From: a virus
DNA length: 31,637 nt
IMG/VR virus record: IMGVR_UViG_3300042879_000865
Coordinates: 1-31,637 of that record
Strand: one strand, 5' to 3'
Part shown: positions 14,363 to 22,875 of the stretch, piece by piece
Layout of the letters: every line of letters begins with the position of its first letter
Numbering within the stretch: the stretch's first letter is position 1
Made by a program: the position numbers and the translations under genes
The notes under the pieces: generated by a model
The model's input: the letters and a program-made list of their open reading frames with translations, nothing else
Database searches by the model: none
What the model was told of the DNA's origin: nothing

Positions 14363-15997
14363 ATGCAGACGCCGATCCTCGGTTCATCTTATGTGGCTCG
14401 CAGCGTAAATGCTGCGGATAGCCGTATGGTGAACTTGTTCCCTGAGATGGTGCCGGAAGGCGGCAAACAGCCCGCCTTCCTGCAACGGTGTCCTGGTCTG
14501 TCCTTGCGGACTACAGTCGGCACCGGTCCTATTCGGGGGCTTTGGGAACACGGCGCGTATATTTACGTTGTGTCGGGCAACACGTTTTACCGCGTAACCA
14601 GTTCTTTTGCATCTACGGCGCTCGGCACAGTGTCCGGTACTGGGCCTGTCAGCATGGCCGACAACGGCACGCAGATCATGATCGCCGCCGATCCGGCTGG
14701 CTACATCTACAACACCTCGACCAACGTCTTCGCGCAGATCACCGACCCGGACTTCCCCGGTGCCTCAGTCGTGGACTATCTCGACGGCTATTTCGTTTTC
14801 ATTGAACCCAACAGCCAGCGCATCTGGGTGACGGCACTATTGGACGGCACCAGCATTGATCCGCTGGACTTCGTAAGTGCCGAAGGCGACCCGGACAACA
14901 TCATCAGCATGATCGTCGATCACCGCGAGGTCTGGCTGTTCGGCAACAACTCGACCGAGGTTTGGTACAACGCTGGATTGTCTGACTTCCCGCTTGTGCG
15001 TATTCAGGGTGCCTATAACGAGTTGGGTTGCGCCGCGCGTTACTCCGTGGCCAAGATGAACAATCAGGTCTACTGGCTCGGTAAGGACTTCCGCGGTCAG
15101 GGCATTGTCTACGTCGCCAACGGATATCAGGGACAGCGCATCTCGACGCACGCGGTCGAGTGGCAAATCCAACAGTACGGCAATATGTCGGACGCTGTGG
15201 CGTATACTTATCAGCAGGACGGCCATTCGTTCTATGTGCTGTCGTTTCCGTCTGCGGGCGCAACATGGGTCTACGACGCCACGACCGGCGCATGGCATGA
15301 GCGTTGGGCGTGGGAAAACGAGCAGTGGGCGCGGCAGCGCGGCGCGACGCAGGTGTTCTTTAACGGCGAAAATTTGGTTGGAGACTACCAAAACGGCAAT
15401 CTGTATGCTTACGATCTGGATGTCTATTCCGACAACGGGCAAACGCAGCGCTGGCTGCGGTCGTGGCGCGCGCTGCCGACCGGCGAGAACACGCTTCGGC
15501 GCACGGCGCAGTATTCGCTTCAGCTTGACTGCGAGACGGGCGTTGGCCTCAATTTGTACCCGGCGTACTCGGCTGAAGACCTGACGGCTGAAGATGGCGA
15601 CATTTTGCTAGCGGAATACGCGCAGAACGACCTGACGACCGAAAGCGGTGAGACATTGACGACCGAGGCAAACGATGGGTTGGAAACGATTGCCGACAAT
15701 CCAAACCCGCCTTACGATTTTACACCGCCCGTGTACCTGACCACGACCAGCTATCCGGCAGCGCCTGGTTACGATCCACAGGTCATGCTTCGCTGGTCCG
15801 ACGATGGTGGCCACACTTGGTCGAATGAGCACTGGCGGTCGATGGGCAAGATCGGCCAGTTCGGTTACCGCACCATTTGGCGCCGCCTTGGCATGACGCT
15901 CAAGATACGCGACCGCGTCTACGAGGTATCTGGCACCGACCCCATCAAGATCGCCATCATGGGGGCTGAACTACAGGCGAGCGGCACCAGTGGTTAA
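14363..15997 (+). CDS. DNA stabilisation protein, P22 gp10-like
   Basis: 544 residues (P22 gp10 is 472). The start PILGSSYVARSVNAADSRMV and NLFPEMVPEGGKQPAFLQRC is the family signature. The body is repeated beta-type blades (YVVSGNTFYRVTSSF; HREVWLFGNNSTEVWYNAG; GHSFYVLSFPSAGATWVYD), fitting the beta-propeller-like hub that closes the tail under gp4 and keeps packaged DNA in. The C-terminal region RSMGKIGQFGYRTIWRRLGM is typical too. An insertion at about 395-440 carries the near-repeats LTAEDGDILLAEYA, LTTESGETLTTEA and similar. It ends with an 8-base overlap onto the next gene. Confidence 0.9.
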   Translation: MQTPILGSSYVARSVNAADSRMVNLFPEMVPEGGKQPAFLQRCPGLSLRTTVGTGPIRGLWEHGAYIYVVSGNTFYRVTSSFASTALGTVSGTGPVSMADNGTQIMIAADPAGYIYNTSTNVFAQITDPDFPGASVVDYLDGYFVFIEPNSQRIWVTALLDGTSIDPLDFVSAEGDPDNIISMIVDHREVWLFGNNSTEVWYNAGLSDFPLVRIQGAYNELGCAARYSVAKMNNQVYWLGKDFRGQGIVYVANGYQGQRISTHAVEWQIQQYGNMSDAVAYTYQQDGHSFYVLSFPSAGATWVYDATTGAWHERWAWENEQWARQRGATQVFFNGENLVGDYQNGNLYAYDLDVYSDNGQTQRWLRSWRALPTGENTLRRTAQYSLQLDCETGVGLNLYPAYSAEDLTAEDGDILLAEYAQNDLTTESGETLTTEANDGLETIADNPNPPYDFTPPVYLTTTSYPAAPGYDPQVMLRWSDDGGHTWSNEHWRSMGKIGQFGYRTIWRRLGMTLKIRDRVYEVSGTDPIKIAIMGAELQASGTSG

Positions 15998-17228
15998 CAT
16001 CACCAACATCACCCCGCCGCGCGTACCGCTGACGGACCCGCGGACGGGGCTGATCGCGCGTGAGTGGTATCTGTTCCTGTTGAGCCTGTTCAACCAGACG
16101 GGCGGCAGCTTGGTGTCGCTGGAAGACATCCAGAAGGGACCTGTCACTGAGGCGGGTTTTTCTGATACGTCAGAACTGGACAAGCAGATCATGGGCCTTC
16201 AGATGGCCCCGCAGCCGGAACTCGGCACCATGGCGTCGGTCCAGCAGGACAACGTACGCTTCCTGCGGTTCTCCCGCAACCCCTCGCCGCCGGTCGTGTC
16301 GGACGTCGGTGTCATGGCGTGGAACACTGCGGACCAGACGCTGAACCTCGGCATGGAGTACGGCGTCACCCAGCAGATCGGGCAGGAGACTTACGCTCGC
16401 GTTGGCAACACGACCGGCGTTACGATCCCGAACGGCTCGGTCGTCGGCTTTGCTGGCGCTACGACCGACGCCCTTCTGGTTGCGCCCTATCTGGCGGACG
16501 GCTCCACACCGACGCTCTACATCCTCGGCGTCATGACGCACGACCTGCCGGATAGCGGCGACAAGGGCTATTGCTGCACCTGGGGTTTCGTGCGGGGCAT
16601 CGACACCAGCGCGTTCAGCGCAGGCGACATCCTCTACGCCAGCCCAACCGTGGCGGGCGACCTGACCAACGTCAAGCCCACAGCGCCGGACAACGTCATC
16701 CCGCTAGCCGCTTGTGTGGTGTCTGACGCGACCAACGGCGTCATCTTCGTCCGGCCGACCATTGAGCAGGAGCGGTATTACGGCGAGTTCTACAACACCA
16801 CGGGCGTGACGCCTCTGTCCAACAACACCGCCTACGCCATGGAGTGGGACGGCGCTAGCATTGCGGACGGCGTCTCAATAGCCGGTACACCTGTCACGGA
16901 ACTTACAGTGTCGGAAAGCGGGTTGTATCAGTTCAACGCCCGCGTTCAGTTTTCGTCCGGTAACTCCAGCATTAAAAGAGCATGGGTCTGGTGGCGGCTG
17001 AACGGGATTACAGATTACCCCAACAGCGCGGTGATCGGATCGCTGTCTGACAGCAGCGGCTATCTGGTGGCGCGCAACTCTGAGTTCTTTTCGCTTGCCG
17101 CAAACGACTATATTGAGTTGATGTGGGCGGTAGACGATACGGATTTGGCGCCGACCAGCGTCGCCGCAACAGCGTTTGCCCCGGCTGCTCCGTGCGCAGT
17201 CGTTGAAGTTACGCAAATTCAGCAGTAG
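15990..17228 (+). CDS. Tail fibre/needle-type protein with C1q-like tip
   Basis: 412 residues from GTG 15990, inside the previous gene. Residues 1-40 (VNITNITPPRVPLTDPRTGL, IAREWYLFLLSLF) are a short attachment segment common in podoviruses. The middle (about 125-255) carries GYCCTWGFVRGIDTSAFSAG and PTVAGDLTNVKPTAPDNVIP, a beta domain also seen in T4-like fibre proteins. Residues 264-412 look like a C1q/TNF-type jelly roll (ELTVSESGLYQFNARVQFSS; FFSLAANDYIELMWAVDD), a usual trimeric tip. It follows the gp10-like gene, where P22 has its needle gene 26, so a needle or fibre role is likely. Confidence 0.75.
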   Translation: MVNITNITPPRVPLTDPRTGLIAREWYLFLLSLFNQTGGSLVSLEDIQKGPVTEAGFSDTSELDKQIMGLQMAPQPELGTMASVQQDNVRFLRFSRNPSPPVVSDVGVMAWNTADQTLNLGMEYGVTQQIGQETYARVGNTTGVTIPNGSVVGFAGATTDALLVAPYLADGSTPTLYILGVMTHDLPDSGDKGYCCTWGFVRGIDTSAFSAGDILYASPTVAGDLTNVKPTAPDNVIPLAACVVSDATNGVIFVRPTIEQERYYGEFYNTTGVTPLSNNTAYAMEWDGASIADGVSIAGTPVTELTVSESGLYQFNARVQFSSGNSSIKRAWVWWRLNGITDYPNSAVIGSLSDSSGYLVARNSEFFSLAANDYIELMWAVDDTDLAPTSVAATAFAPAAPCAVVEVTQIQQ

Positions 17229-17237
17229 GATGACGCC

Positions 17238-17573
17238 ATGACCGTCACTGTTAAGACACTCGTCCCCGCCCAGACCGCGAACAACACGCAGTCCACCGTC
17301 TACACGGCCACGGGCGTGACGGCCATTATCGACAAGTTCACCGCCACCAACTACTCGTCCAGCGCGGCGACGATCAGCGTCAACTTGGTCAACCCTGCCG
17401 GATCGGCCGGTAACGACAATTTGATCGTCAAGACCAAGACGCTCCAGCCATCCGAGACGTATACATTCCCCGAACTGGTCGGTCACGTCCTGTCACCTGG
17501 CGGGTTCATCTCGACCCTTGCCGGAACGGCGTCTGCCATCAACATCCGCGTGTCTGGCCGCGAGGTGACGTAA
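17238..17573 (+). CDS. Small beta-sandwich virion-region protein
   Basis: 111 residues, beta-rich, resembling an Ig-like or jelly-roll domain (TGVTAIIDKFTATNYSSSAA, then ISVNLVNPAG; ending INIRVSGREVT). Homologues I recall are unnamed phage proteins next to fibre genes. A TAGGATGA-type ribosome site precedes ATG 17238, and the stop overlaps the next ATG (TAATG). Probably a virion component; the role is not established. Confidence 0.7.
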   Translation: MTVTVKTLVPAQTANNTQSTVYTATGVTAIIDKFTATNYSSSAATISVNLVNPAGSAGNDNLIVKTKTLQPSETYTFPELVGHVLSPGGFISTLAGTASAINIRVSGREVT

Positions 17574-18016
17574 TGGACGAGGCGGCGCAATCCCTCGTTG
17601 TACACTTTCAAGAGTTGGACCTGCCGCCGGAAGCGATTGCTTGGCTGCTGGACGTCTGGCAGATGATCCAGTCGCTGGACGACGTGGCGGATGGCGACGT
17701 CATCGACCGCCCAAGGCTGGACGGCACCATCTGGGCGTCCCTCGTCACCATGCCCGCCAATCCCTTCTATCTCGCCAACGCGCAGGCGTTACAGACCGGG
17801 CTGGCCCTGCTGGTCCTCAAGTGGCAGGCGTCGGATGACGCCGAGCGGGAGGACAAGGCCGACGCCCGGTCGTTCATGTGGCGGGCTGGCTATTATGATC
17901 TCATCCTGCTGGTTGTCCTTTTGACGAAAGGGCACGCAGGTGCTATGAAGAACGCCATGAAGGTGATGCACCTCTATGGTGAGACACTGCACGAATACTT
18001 GAAGGAGTTTTCCTGA
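17573..18016 (+). CDS. Helical conserved phage protein of unknown function
   Basis: 147 residues, almost all helical, acidic at the N-terminus. It contains LPPEAIAWLLDVWQMIQSLD, DDVADGDVIDRP and ANPFYLANAQALQTGLALLV, with a hydrophobic helix DLILLVVLLTKG near residue 120 that could be a membrane-active segment. I recognise the WLLDVWQxIQxxDDVADGD pattern from podovirus hypothetical proteins next to ejection genes, but no function. The gene overlaps both neighbours by one base (TAATG, TGATG), so it is tightly coupled to the ejection operon. Confidence 0.7.
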   Translation: MDEAAQSLVVHFQELDLPPEAIAWLLDVWQMIQSLDDVADGDVIDRPRLDGTIWASLVTMPANPFYLANAQALQTGLALLVLKWQASDDAEREDKADARSFMWRAGYYDLILLVVLLTKGHAGAMKNAMKVMHLYGETLHEYLKEFS

Positions 18017-18702
18017 TGCCCGCACCAGTCGTAGCCGCTATTGCAGGTGCTGCCACGCTCGGCAGCGCAGCCATCGGTGCCATCGGCGCAAGCAGCGCTG
18101 CGGACAAGCAGAAAGATGCCGCCAAGAAGGCATCCAAGGCTCAGCAGCAAGCACTTGCCCAACAGACCGAACTGGCCAAGCCTTATGTTGAGGCGGGCAA
18201 GAACGCGCTGGCCGAGTACCAGAAGCTGGCGCCGTACACGCCGTTTGGCATGTCTCAGTTTCAAGCTGACCCCGGTTACCAGTTCCGCATGTCGGAAGGC
18301 ATGAAGGCGCTGGAACGCTCGGCCGCTGCCCGCGGTCTGCTCCAGTCTGGCGGCACGCTGAAGGGCATTCAGCAGTACGGCCAGAACCTTGCTAGTTCCG
18401 AATACGAAAACGCCTTCAGCCGCTACCTGACCCAGCGCGAGGCAGCGATGGACCCGTACCGTTATCTGACGGGCGTCGGTCAGGCCGCTGCGGCCGGTCA
18501 GGCCGCCAATGTCGGTACGGCAGGCACTAATCTGGCTAGCCTCGCTGCGGCGCGCGGCGACATCGGTGCCGCGCAGGCGATGGGTACGGCGCAGGCGTTC
18601 AGCGGTGCGCTCGGCAGCATTGGTCAGGGCGTCAGCAGCTATTACGCCAACCAGCCGTATCAGAATTATCTGGCGTCTATTACGCCGCAAGGCGTTTACT
18701 GA
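18016..18702 (+). CDS. DNA-ejection (injection) protein, gp7-like position
   Basis: 228 residues. It starts with a very Ala/Gly-rich hydrophobic segment (AAIAGAATLGSAAIGAIGAS), followed by a Lys/Ala/Gln-rich helix. It then carries FQADPGYQFRMSEGMKALER and SAAARGLLQSGGTLKGIQQY, a block found in many phage DNA-transfer proteins, and ends in Ala/Gly-rich repeats. Such proteins are packed in the capsid and enter the host envelope before the DNA. P22 equivalents are gp7, gp16 and gp20; the position after the tail genes and before two further long helical proteins fits. There is no direct homology that I can see to P22 gp7. Confidence 0.75.
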   Translation: MPAPVVAAIAGAATLGSAAIGAIGASSAADKQKDAAKKASKAQQQALAQQTELAKPYVEAGKNALAEYQKLAPYTPFGMSQFQADPGYQFRMSEGMKALERSAAARGLLQSGGTLKGIQQYGQNLASSEYENAFSRYLTQREAAMDPYRYLTGVGQAAAAGQAANVGTAGTNLASLAAARGDIGAAQAMGTAQAFSGALGSIGQGVSSYYANQPYQNYLASITPQGVY

Positions 18703-18710
18703 GGTGGACC

Positions 18711-19709
18711 ATGCCGCTCGATCCTAGCATCATCGCAAACTCCATGACCAACATCACGTCGGCCATGCCGGACGTCAGCAACCTGATGGCGCAGCGTGCG
18801 CAGGGCATGGAGAACATCTACAAGATCGAACGGCAGCGCGAGGCGGACGCTCAGGCCGCGGCGCAGGCACAGGCTGAAGAACTGACGGCGGCGCTGTCGC
18901 CTGCCGTCGCTGCGGCGTTCTCGGACCCCAGCGACGAAGGCTTGAGCGCAGCGCTTGGCATGGTGCCGGAACAGTACCGCAGCGCAGCGCAGGCGCAGCT
19001 TGACCAGCTTCGCAGCATTGGCGACCTCAACCAGCGCAAGAATATCATGCGTGCGGCCTTGGTGCAGGATGATGTCGGCCAGCGTCTGCTGGCCCAGCTT
19101 GAGCCGACCGCCAACATGCGCCTTCAGGCCGACACCGCTGCTTCAGCGCAGGCGTTGAAGAGGCGTGAGTTGCAGTTGCGCGAGGCACAGGTGCAGGCGG
19201 CCAAGCAGGCTCCGATCAGCACACAGCAGCCGCCGAAAGAAACGGCGGAAGAAGTCAAGAAGCGCTTGGCAGATGAAAAGCGCGCCAAAGACCTTGATCT
19301 GGCTATCGGTGAAGTCGAAACTATCATGCAGCCCGGCGGTTTGATTGACCAAGCTACAGGCAGTTACATTGGCAATCTAGTGGATACGGCGGCAGCGACT
19401 ATCGGCGCGGGTACGGAAGGTTCAGCGGCTATTGCGCGTTTGGCGCCGATTGCTGATCTTGTGCTCAAGATGGTGCCGCGCTTTGAAGGTCCGCAGTCCA
19501 ACTTTGATGTGCAGTCTTACAAAGACGCCGCGGGCAATCTGGCTAACCCTAATGTGCCAGTCAGCGTTAAAAAAGCAGCGGCGACCGAGATTGTTCGGTT
19601 GTTCCGCAAGTACCGCGACCAGTTTGAGTACGCTGGCGAAGGCGCTGGCGCATCCGCGGCGGACGAAGAAGCACCCGGCGTCATTGATTTTGGCGACTTA
19701 GAGGATTGA
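18711..19709 (+). CDS. Ejection-type internal virion protein
   Basis: 332 residues, mainly helical and Ala/Gln/Glu-rich with long coiled-coil regions (IERQREADAQAAAQAQAEEL; LQLREAQVQAAKQAP). The C-terminal domain (about 225-310) has IADLVLKMVPRFEGPQSNFD and VQSYKDAAGNLANPNVPVSV, a block I recognise from podovirus ejection proteins. The end is acidic. It has a good GAGGTGG ribosome site, and its stop is two bases before the next gene. Probably one of three virion proteins ejected with the DNA. Confidence 0.72.
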   Translation: MPLDPSIIANSMTNITSAMPDVSNLMAQRAQGMENIYKIERQREADAQAAAQAQAEELTAALSPAVAAAFSDPSDEGLSAALGMVPEQYRSAAQAQLDQLRSIGDLNQRKNIMRAALVQDDVGQRLLAQLEPTANMRLQADTAASAQALKRRELQLREAQVQAAKQAPISTQQPPKETAEEVKKRLADEKRAKDLDLAIGEVETIMQPGGLIDQATGSYIGNLVDTAAATIGAGTEGSAAIARLAPIADLVLKMVPRFEGPQSNFDVQSYKDAAGNLANPNVPVSVKKAAATEIVRLFRKYRDQFEYAGEGAGASAADEEAPGVIDFGDLED

Positions 19710-19711
19710 CA

Positions 19712-21562
19712 ATGGACGTTCGGCTTCCAGACGGCACAGTCATCAAGAACGTTCCCGAAGGCACGACCAAGCAGCAGCTTTTGCAGAAGCTGGAGGCAAA
19801 GGGTTACGACGTCAAAAAGTTGACTGCACCGAAGCAGCCGAAAATCGAACGGCCGCCTGCGCCTGAACCGACTTACGCCGAACAAGCCGCCGATTTCGGT
19901 CGCGGTGTGCTGCGCGGCGCTGTTTCGACAGCGGACATCATTGCCGAGGCCGTACCCGGCACTGCCGCCATGATCGCGTACCCGTTCCGCCGTGCGGCTG
20001 GACTGGTGACGGGCGAGACGGCGGAAGACATCGCAGCCAGTCAGGAACGTGTGCTGGGTGCTACCGCGCAGCCGATTGGCCGCATGACAGGCGTTGCCGA
20101 GACGCCGGAGTACCAAGAGAACGCACTGCGTCAGGCAGTTACTTACGTTGCAGAGAACCTTGACGAGGGTGCCGACTATCTGGCCAAGGCCACGGGCTTG
20201 CCTAAGTCCGACGTCGCCAACATGATGCAGGTCGCGCTGTCTGCAACTCCGGCCAAAGTTCCGGGTGCAAAGACAGCCAAGAAAGTTACGTCGGCCACCA
20301 TCAACAAGATGCGCGACGTCATCGACCCCAAGACCGCGTTCTACCGCGATATTGCAGAGGGGCGCGGAGCCGAACTGATCCGCGCTGCCCGCACGCCGGA
20401 AGCTGAAATTGTCCCCGGCGTCCGCCCGACCTTCGCGCAGGCGACGGCCGAGGTTGGACTGCCGCGTGTCGCGGCTGTTGGTGAGCAGGCGGCGCGGCTC
20501 CAGCCGACCGAAGCTATCCGACTGCGCGACATTCAGGAAGCCGGGCGTGTGGGCGAACTGCGCGCGATTGAACAGACGCCGGAAATCCGCGCTAGGGCGG
20601 AAGAGGCGCGCGCGCGTCGGTCTAAACCACTCTACAAGGCCGCTGAAGAAGCTGGCGACGTTGTGGACGTCACGCCGACGCTGGATTACATTGACAGCCT
20701 AATCGAAATTAGCCCCGGCAATCCTCAACTGTTGTCCGAGTTGCGTAAGGTGCGCAAAGGACTTACCAAGCGCGAATTGGATGAAAGCGGCAGTCCGGTT
20801 CTAGTTCCGCGCACAAACGCTAAGGAAATAGCCTCGACGCTGGATGGCCTCAAGACGGCACTGGCAAAAGAAGACAACACCTTTATTAAGGACCAGCTTA
20901 CCACCATCAAGGACGACCTGACCGAAGCCATCCCGTCGATGAAGAAGGCGCAGGAAGCCTTCCGCAAAGGCTCCAAGCCGATCAACCAAATGGACATCGG
21001 CAAGTACCTGCGCGAGAAGCTGGAGACGGCGCTGCCCGAAGGTCGTCAGCGTCCTGGCGTATTTGCCGAAGCGGTGCGCAATGCTCCGCAGACCATCAAG
21101 CGCGCCATCGACAGCAAACCGCGCTACTCTGAACTGACCGAAGTGTTGTCGCCTCCCCAGCAGGCGCGCGTTGATCGTGTCATGCAAGACCTGTCCCGCG
21201 ACGCGCGGGTGCAGGAACTGGCGCAGTTGGGCCGCGAGACGGCGCCCGAACTGGCGCGTCCAGCAGGCCGCTTCTCCCTGCCGCCGTTGCTGGACCGCGT
21301 GGCAACCATCGCCAACGAAATCTTGCGGCGTCTTGAGGGCAAGATCAACGACAAGATGGCAATGGAGATTGCCATGGAGTTCTTGGATGCTGAACGCGCC
21401 GCAGCCGCTCTGGAAACGGCCTTGAAGCGGTCGGGAAGCCGCGGCGGTGCAGCGCCTGCTCGTCGTTCGTCTGGTCCGGTGTCGCGCGCGGTCAAGCGTG
21501 CGCCGGTTGTCACCGCGCCCAATACGATGTCCGAAGAAAACCGCAACTCAATGGCTAGGTGA
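19712..21562 (+). CDS. Large ejection-type internal virion protein
   Basis: 616 residues from ATG 19712; an in-frame TTG two codons earlier is less likely. The N-terminal motif VRLPDGTVIKNVPEGTTKQQ and LLQKLEAKGYDV is a frequent opening of large phage virion/ejection proteins. Then come amphipathic segments (GRGVLRGAVSTADIIAEAVP, AMIAYPFRRAAG) that could insert into membranes, followed by long charged helices and coiled coil to the end. The C-terminus is basic and Ala/Arg-rich. No lysozyme or peptidase motif is visible. It is the last gene before lysis and is the counterpart by position of P22 gp16/gp20. Confidence 0.72.
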   Translation: MDVRLPDGTVIKNVPEGTTKQQLLQKLEAKGYDVKKLTAPKQPKIERPPAPEPTYAEQAADFGRGVLRGAVSTADIIAEAVPGTAAMIAYPFRRAAGLVTGETAEDIAASQERVLGATAQPIGRMTGVAETPEYQENALRQAVTYVAENLDEGADYLAKATGLPKSDVANMMQVALSATPAKVPGAKTAKKVTSATINKMRDVIDPKTAFYRDIAEGRGAELIRAARTPEAEIVPGVRPTFAQATAEVGLPRVAAVGEQAARLQPTEAIRLRDIQEAGRVGELRAIEQTPEIRARAEEARARRSKPLYKAAEEAGDVVDVTPTLDYIDSLIEISPGNPQLLSELRKVRKGLTKRELDESGSPVLVPRTNAKEIASTLDGLKTALAKEDNTFIKDQLTTIKDDLTEAIPSMKKAQEAFRKGSKPINQMDIGKYLREKLETALPEGRQRPGVFAEAVRNAPQTIKRAIDSKPRYSELTEVLSPPQQARVDRVMQDLSRDARVQELAQLGRETAPELARPAGRFSLPPLLDRVATIANEILRRLEGKINDKMAMEIAMEFLDAERAAAALETALKRSGSRGGAAPARRSSGPVSRAVKRAPVVTAPNTMSEENRNSMAR

Positions 21563-21568
21563 CGTGCC

Positions 21569-21811
21569 GTGTTTGATGATCAAGCGATGAAGGTGCTGAG
21601 TGCAATCATGCAGTGGGTTGTGGCCCCTGTAGCGGCATTCGTGTGGGTGCTGTATCAAAAACAGCAGAACCACAGCACCGACATCGCTGTACTCAAGGCC
21701 GAGACGGCCAGTGCACGGCTGGCGCATGACCGCGAGATCAAGGAAATTCGGGAGACGAGCCGCGCCATCATGGCGAAGCTCGACAGCATCGAGGAGGCCC
21801 TGCGCAAGTGA
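21569..21811 (+). CDS. Single-span membrane protein with coiled coil, lysis cassette
   Basis: 80 residues from GTG 21569, with AGGTGA six bases upstream. Residues 9-29 (VLSAIMQWVVAPVAAFVWVL) form one transmembrane segment. The rest is a charged coiled coil (KAETASARLAHDREIKEIRE). The layout resembles XhlA-type or spanin-like (Rz) lysis helpers. A spanin would place the coiled coil in the periplasm; topology cannot be decided here. It overlaps the endolysin start (GTGA), which supports a lysis role. Confidence 0.65.
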   Translation: MFDDQAMKVLSAIMQWVVAPVAAFVWVLYQKQQNHSTDIAVLKAETASARLAHDREIKEIRETSRAIMAKLDSIEEALRK

Positions 21812-22230
21812 AACTCAACAGCACCTCTTTCTCCCGGCTCAAGGGCGTCCATCCTGACCTCGTCCGCGTTGTACTGCGTTGCGCCGAGGACTGGGCGGAC
21901 CCCGCGACCGGCTTCATCGTCACGCAAGGGCTGCGCACGTTGGAAGAGCAGAAGCTCCTGAAGGCCAAGGGTGCCTCCAAGACGCTGCGCTCGCGGCACC
22001 TCAAGGCGCCAAACGGATACGCGCACGCCGTCGATCTGGCCTGCACGCTGAAGGGTCAGGTGCGCTGGGATTGGCCCATGTACGACAATCTGGCCAAGCG
22101 CATGAAAGCCGCCGCCAAGAAGGAGAAGGTGCCGCTGGAGTGGGGCGGCGACTGGGTTTCTCTGAAAGACGGACCGCATTTTCAACTGCCATGGGCGCAG
22201 TACCCAGGCACCAAAGCAGGAGCAAAGTGA
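21808..22230 (+). CDS. Endolysin, M15-type peptidase
   Basis: 140 residues from GTG 21808, with GAGGAGG upstream. It carries the full zinc-peptidase set of the VanY/M15 endolysins (L-alanyl-D-glutamate type, like T5 endolysin): SRH (His64), GYAHAVDLA (Asp76), EWGGDW (Glu111 as likely catalytic residue) and DGPHFQL (His124). It also has the typical QGLRTLEEQ at about 40-48. It has no signal peptide, so it needs a holin to reach the cell wall. It cuts the peptide cross-links of peptidoglycan. Confident at family level. Confidence 0.93.
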   Translation: MKLNSTSFSRLKGVHPDLVRVVLRCAEDWADPATGFIVTQGLRTLEEQKLLKAKGASKTLRSRHLKAPNGYAHAVDLACTLKGQVRWDWPMYDNLAKRMKAAAKKEKVPLEWGGDWVSLKDGPHFQLPWAQYPGTKAGAK

Positions 22231-22413
22231 ATGGAAATGACTGCACATAAGGCGGTTGCCGCCTTCCTGACGAGCCTTGTGACCCTTGTCGCCATGTTCG
22301 GCATCTCGACCGGCTGGGTGACGCCGTCCCTGATCGACAGCGTGTCGGTCGTGCTGGGCGCGGTGCTGACCGCCGTCGTCACCTACATGGTCCCGAACAA
22401 GCCCAAGGCATGA
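22231..22413 (+). CDS. Small two-span membrane protein, probable holin
   Basis: 60 residues, starting MEMTAHKAVAAFLTSLVTLV. Two hydrophobic helices (about 8-27 and 33-54) are separated by a short Gly-Trp-Val-Thr-Pro turn, and the tail is basic (VPNKPKA). This is the class II holin layout. It starts directly after the endolysin stop. A second in-frame ATG at 22237 could give a dual-start protein as in several holins, but I see no proof. It overlaps the next gene by 4 bases (ATGA). Confidence 0.75.
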   Translation: MEMTAHKAVAAFLTSLVTLVAMFGISTGWVTPSLIDSVSVVLGAVLTAVVTYMVPNKPKA

Positions 22414-22640
22414 GCTGGCTTGAGATCGCCGCCATCGTCGTGCTGTTCATCGGCATCGGCGCTGGCGGCTATCTTGTCGCCCAGCGGCCGACCTTCTGGT
22501 TCGGGCTGGGCGTCGTCATGTTCAAGGCAGCGTGGCCCTACCTGTCGCGGCGTATGACGCCGGAGCAGGAGAAGGCGATGCAGGACTGCCATCGTCGGGG
22601 TGGTCAGTGGGACCACATTCGGAAACGCTGTAAGCGTTGA
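22410..22640 (+). CDS. Small membrane protein of the lysis cassette
   Basis: 76 residues. The first 24 (WLEIAAIVVLFIGIGAGGYL) are a membrane helix. A second hydrophobic stretch (FWFGLGVVMFKAAWPYL) follows, then a basic C-terminal tail with two Cys (DCHRRGGQWDHIRKRCKR). It starts by ATGA overlap with the holin-like gene. Its role could be an accessory holin, antiholin or inner spanin; the sequence does not decide. The last 119 bases are antisense to the C-terminus of the DUF6378-type gene. Confidence 0.65.
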   Translation: MSWLEIAAIVVLFIGIGAGGYLVAQRPTFWFGLGVVMFKAAWPYLSRRMTPEQEKAMQDCHRRGGQWDHIRKRCKR

Positions 22641-22875
22641 CGATCAACTGGGCATAACCCGCGATGTCCCTCCAATGGTCCACCTCATGCGGGTTGCCCG
22701 ACAAAATCCGCCCGATTTTGCTGGCCAGCATCTCCAGCGTTTCGCGCTGCATGTCGTCGAGGTGCTTCCAGTTCTTGCCCCCGCGCAGGGTATCCTTCAG
22801 CGCCTGCGCCATTGAGGCGACATCGTCGTAAGAGCCGTGGGTCTTTTCGCGTGCGTCCAAAACGTCATTTACCAC
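22522..22875 (-). CDS. DUF6378-like phage protein
   Basis: 117 residues from GTG 22875, with GGAGAA upstream. The first 80 residues match the DUF6378 pattern as I recall it: REKTHGSYDDVASMAQALKD, then NWKHLDDMQRETLEMLASKI, then DHWRDIAGYAQLIVNAY. The conserved domain ends near 22635, right where the opposing gene stops. The remaining 37 residues are Pro/Ser/Ala-rich low-complexity read-through and may have no function. It is the last gene of the minus operon and overlaps the gene before it by 11 bases. Function unknown. Confidence 0.82.
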   Translation of the reverse strand: MVNDVLDAREKTHGSYDDVASMAQALKDTLRGGKNWKHLDDMQRETLEMLASKIGRILSGNPHEVDHWRDIAGYAQLIVNAYSVSECGPTDHPDDGSPASPSPAPASYAATGRATLP

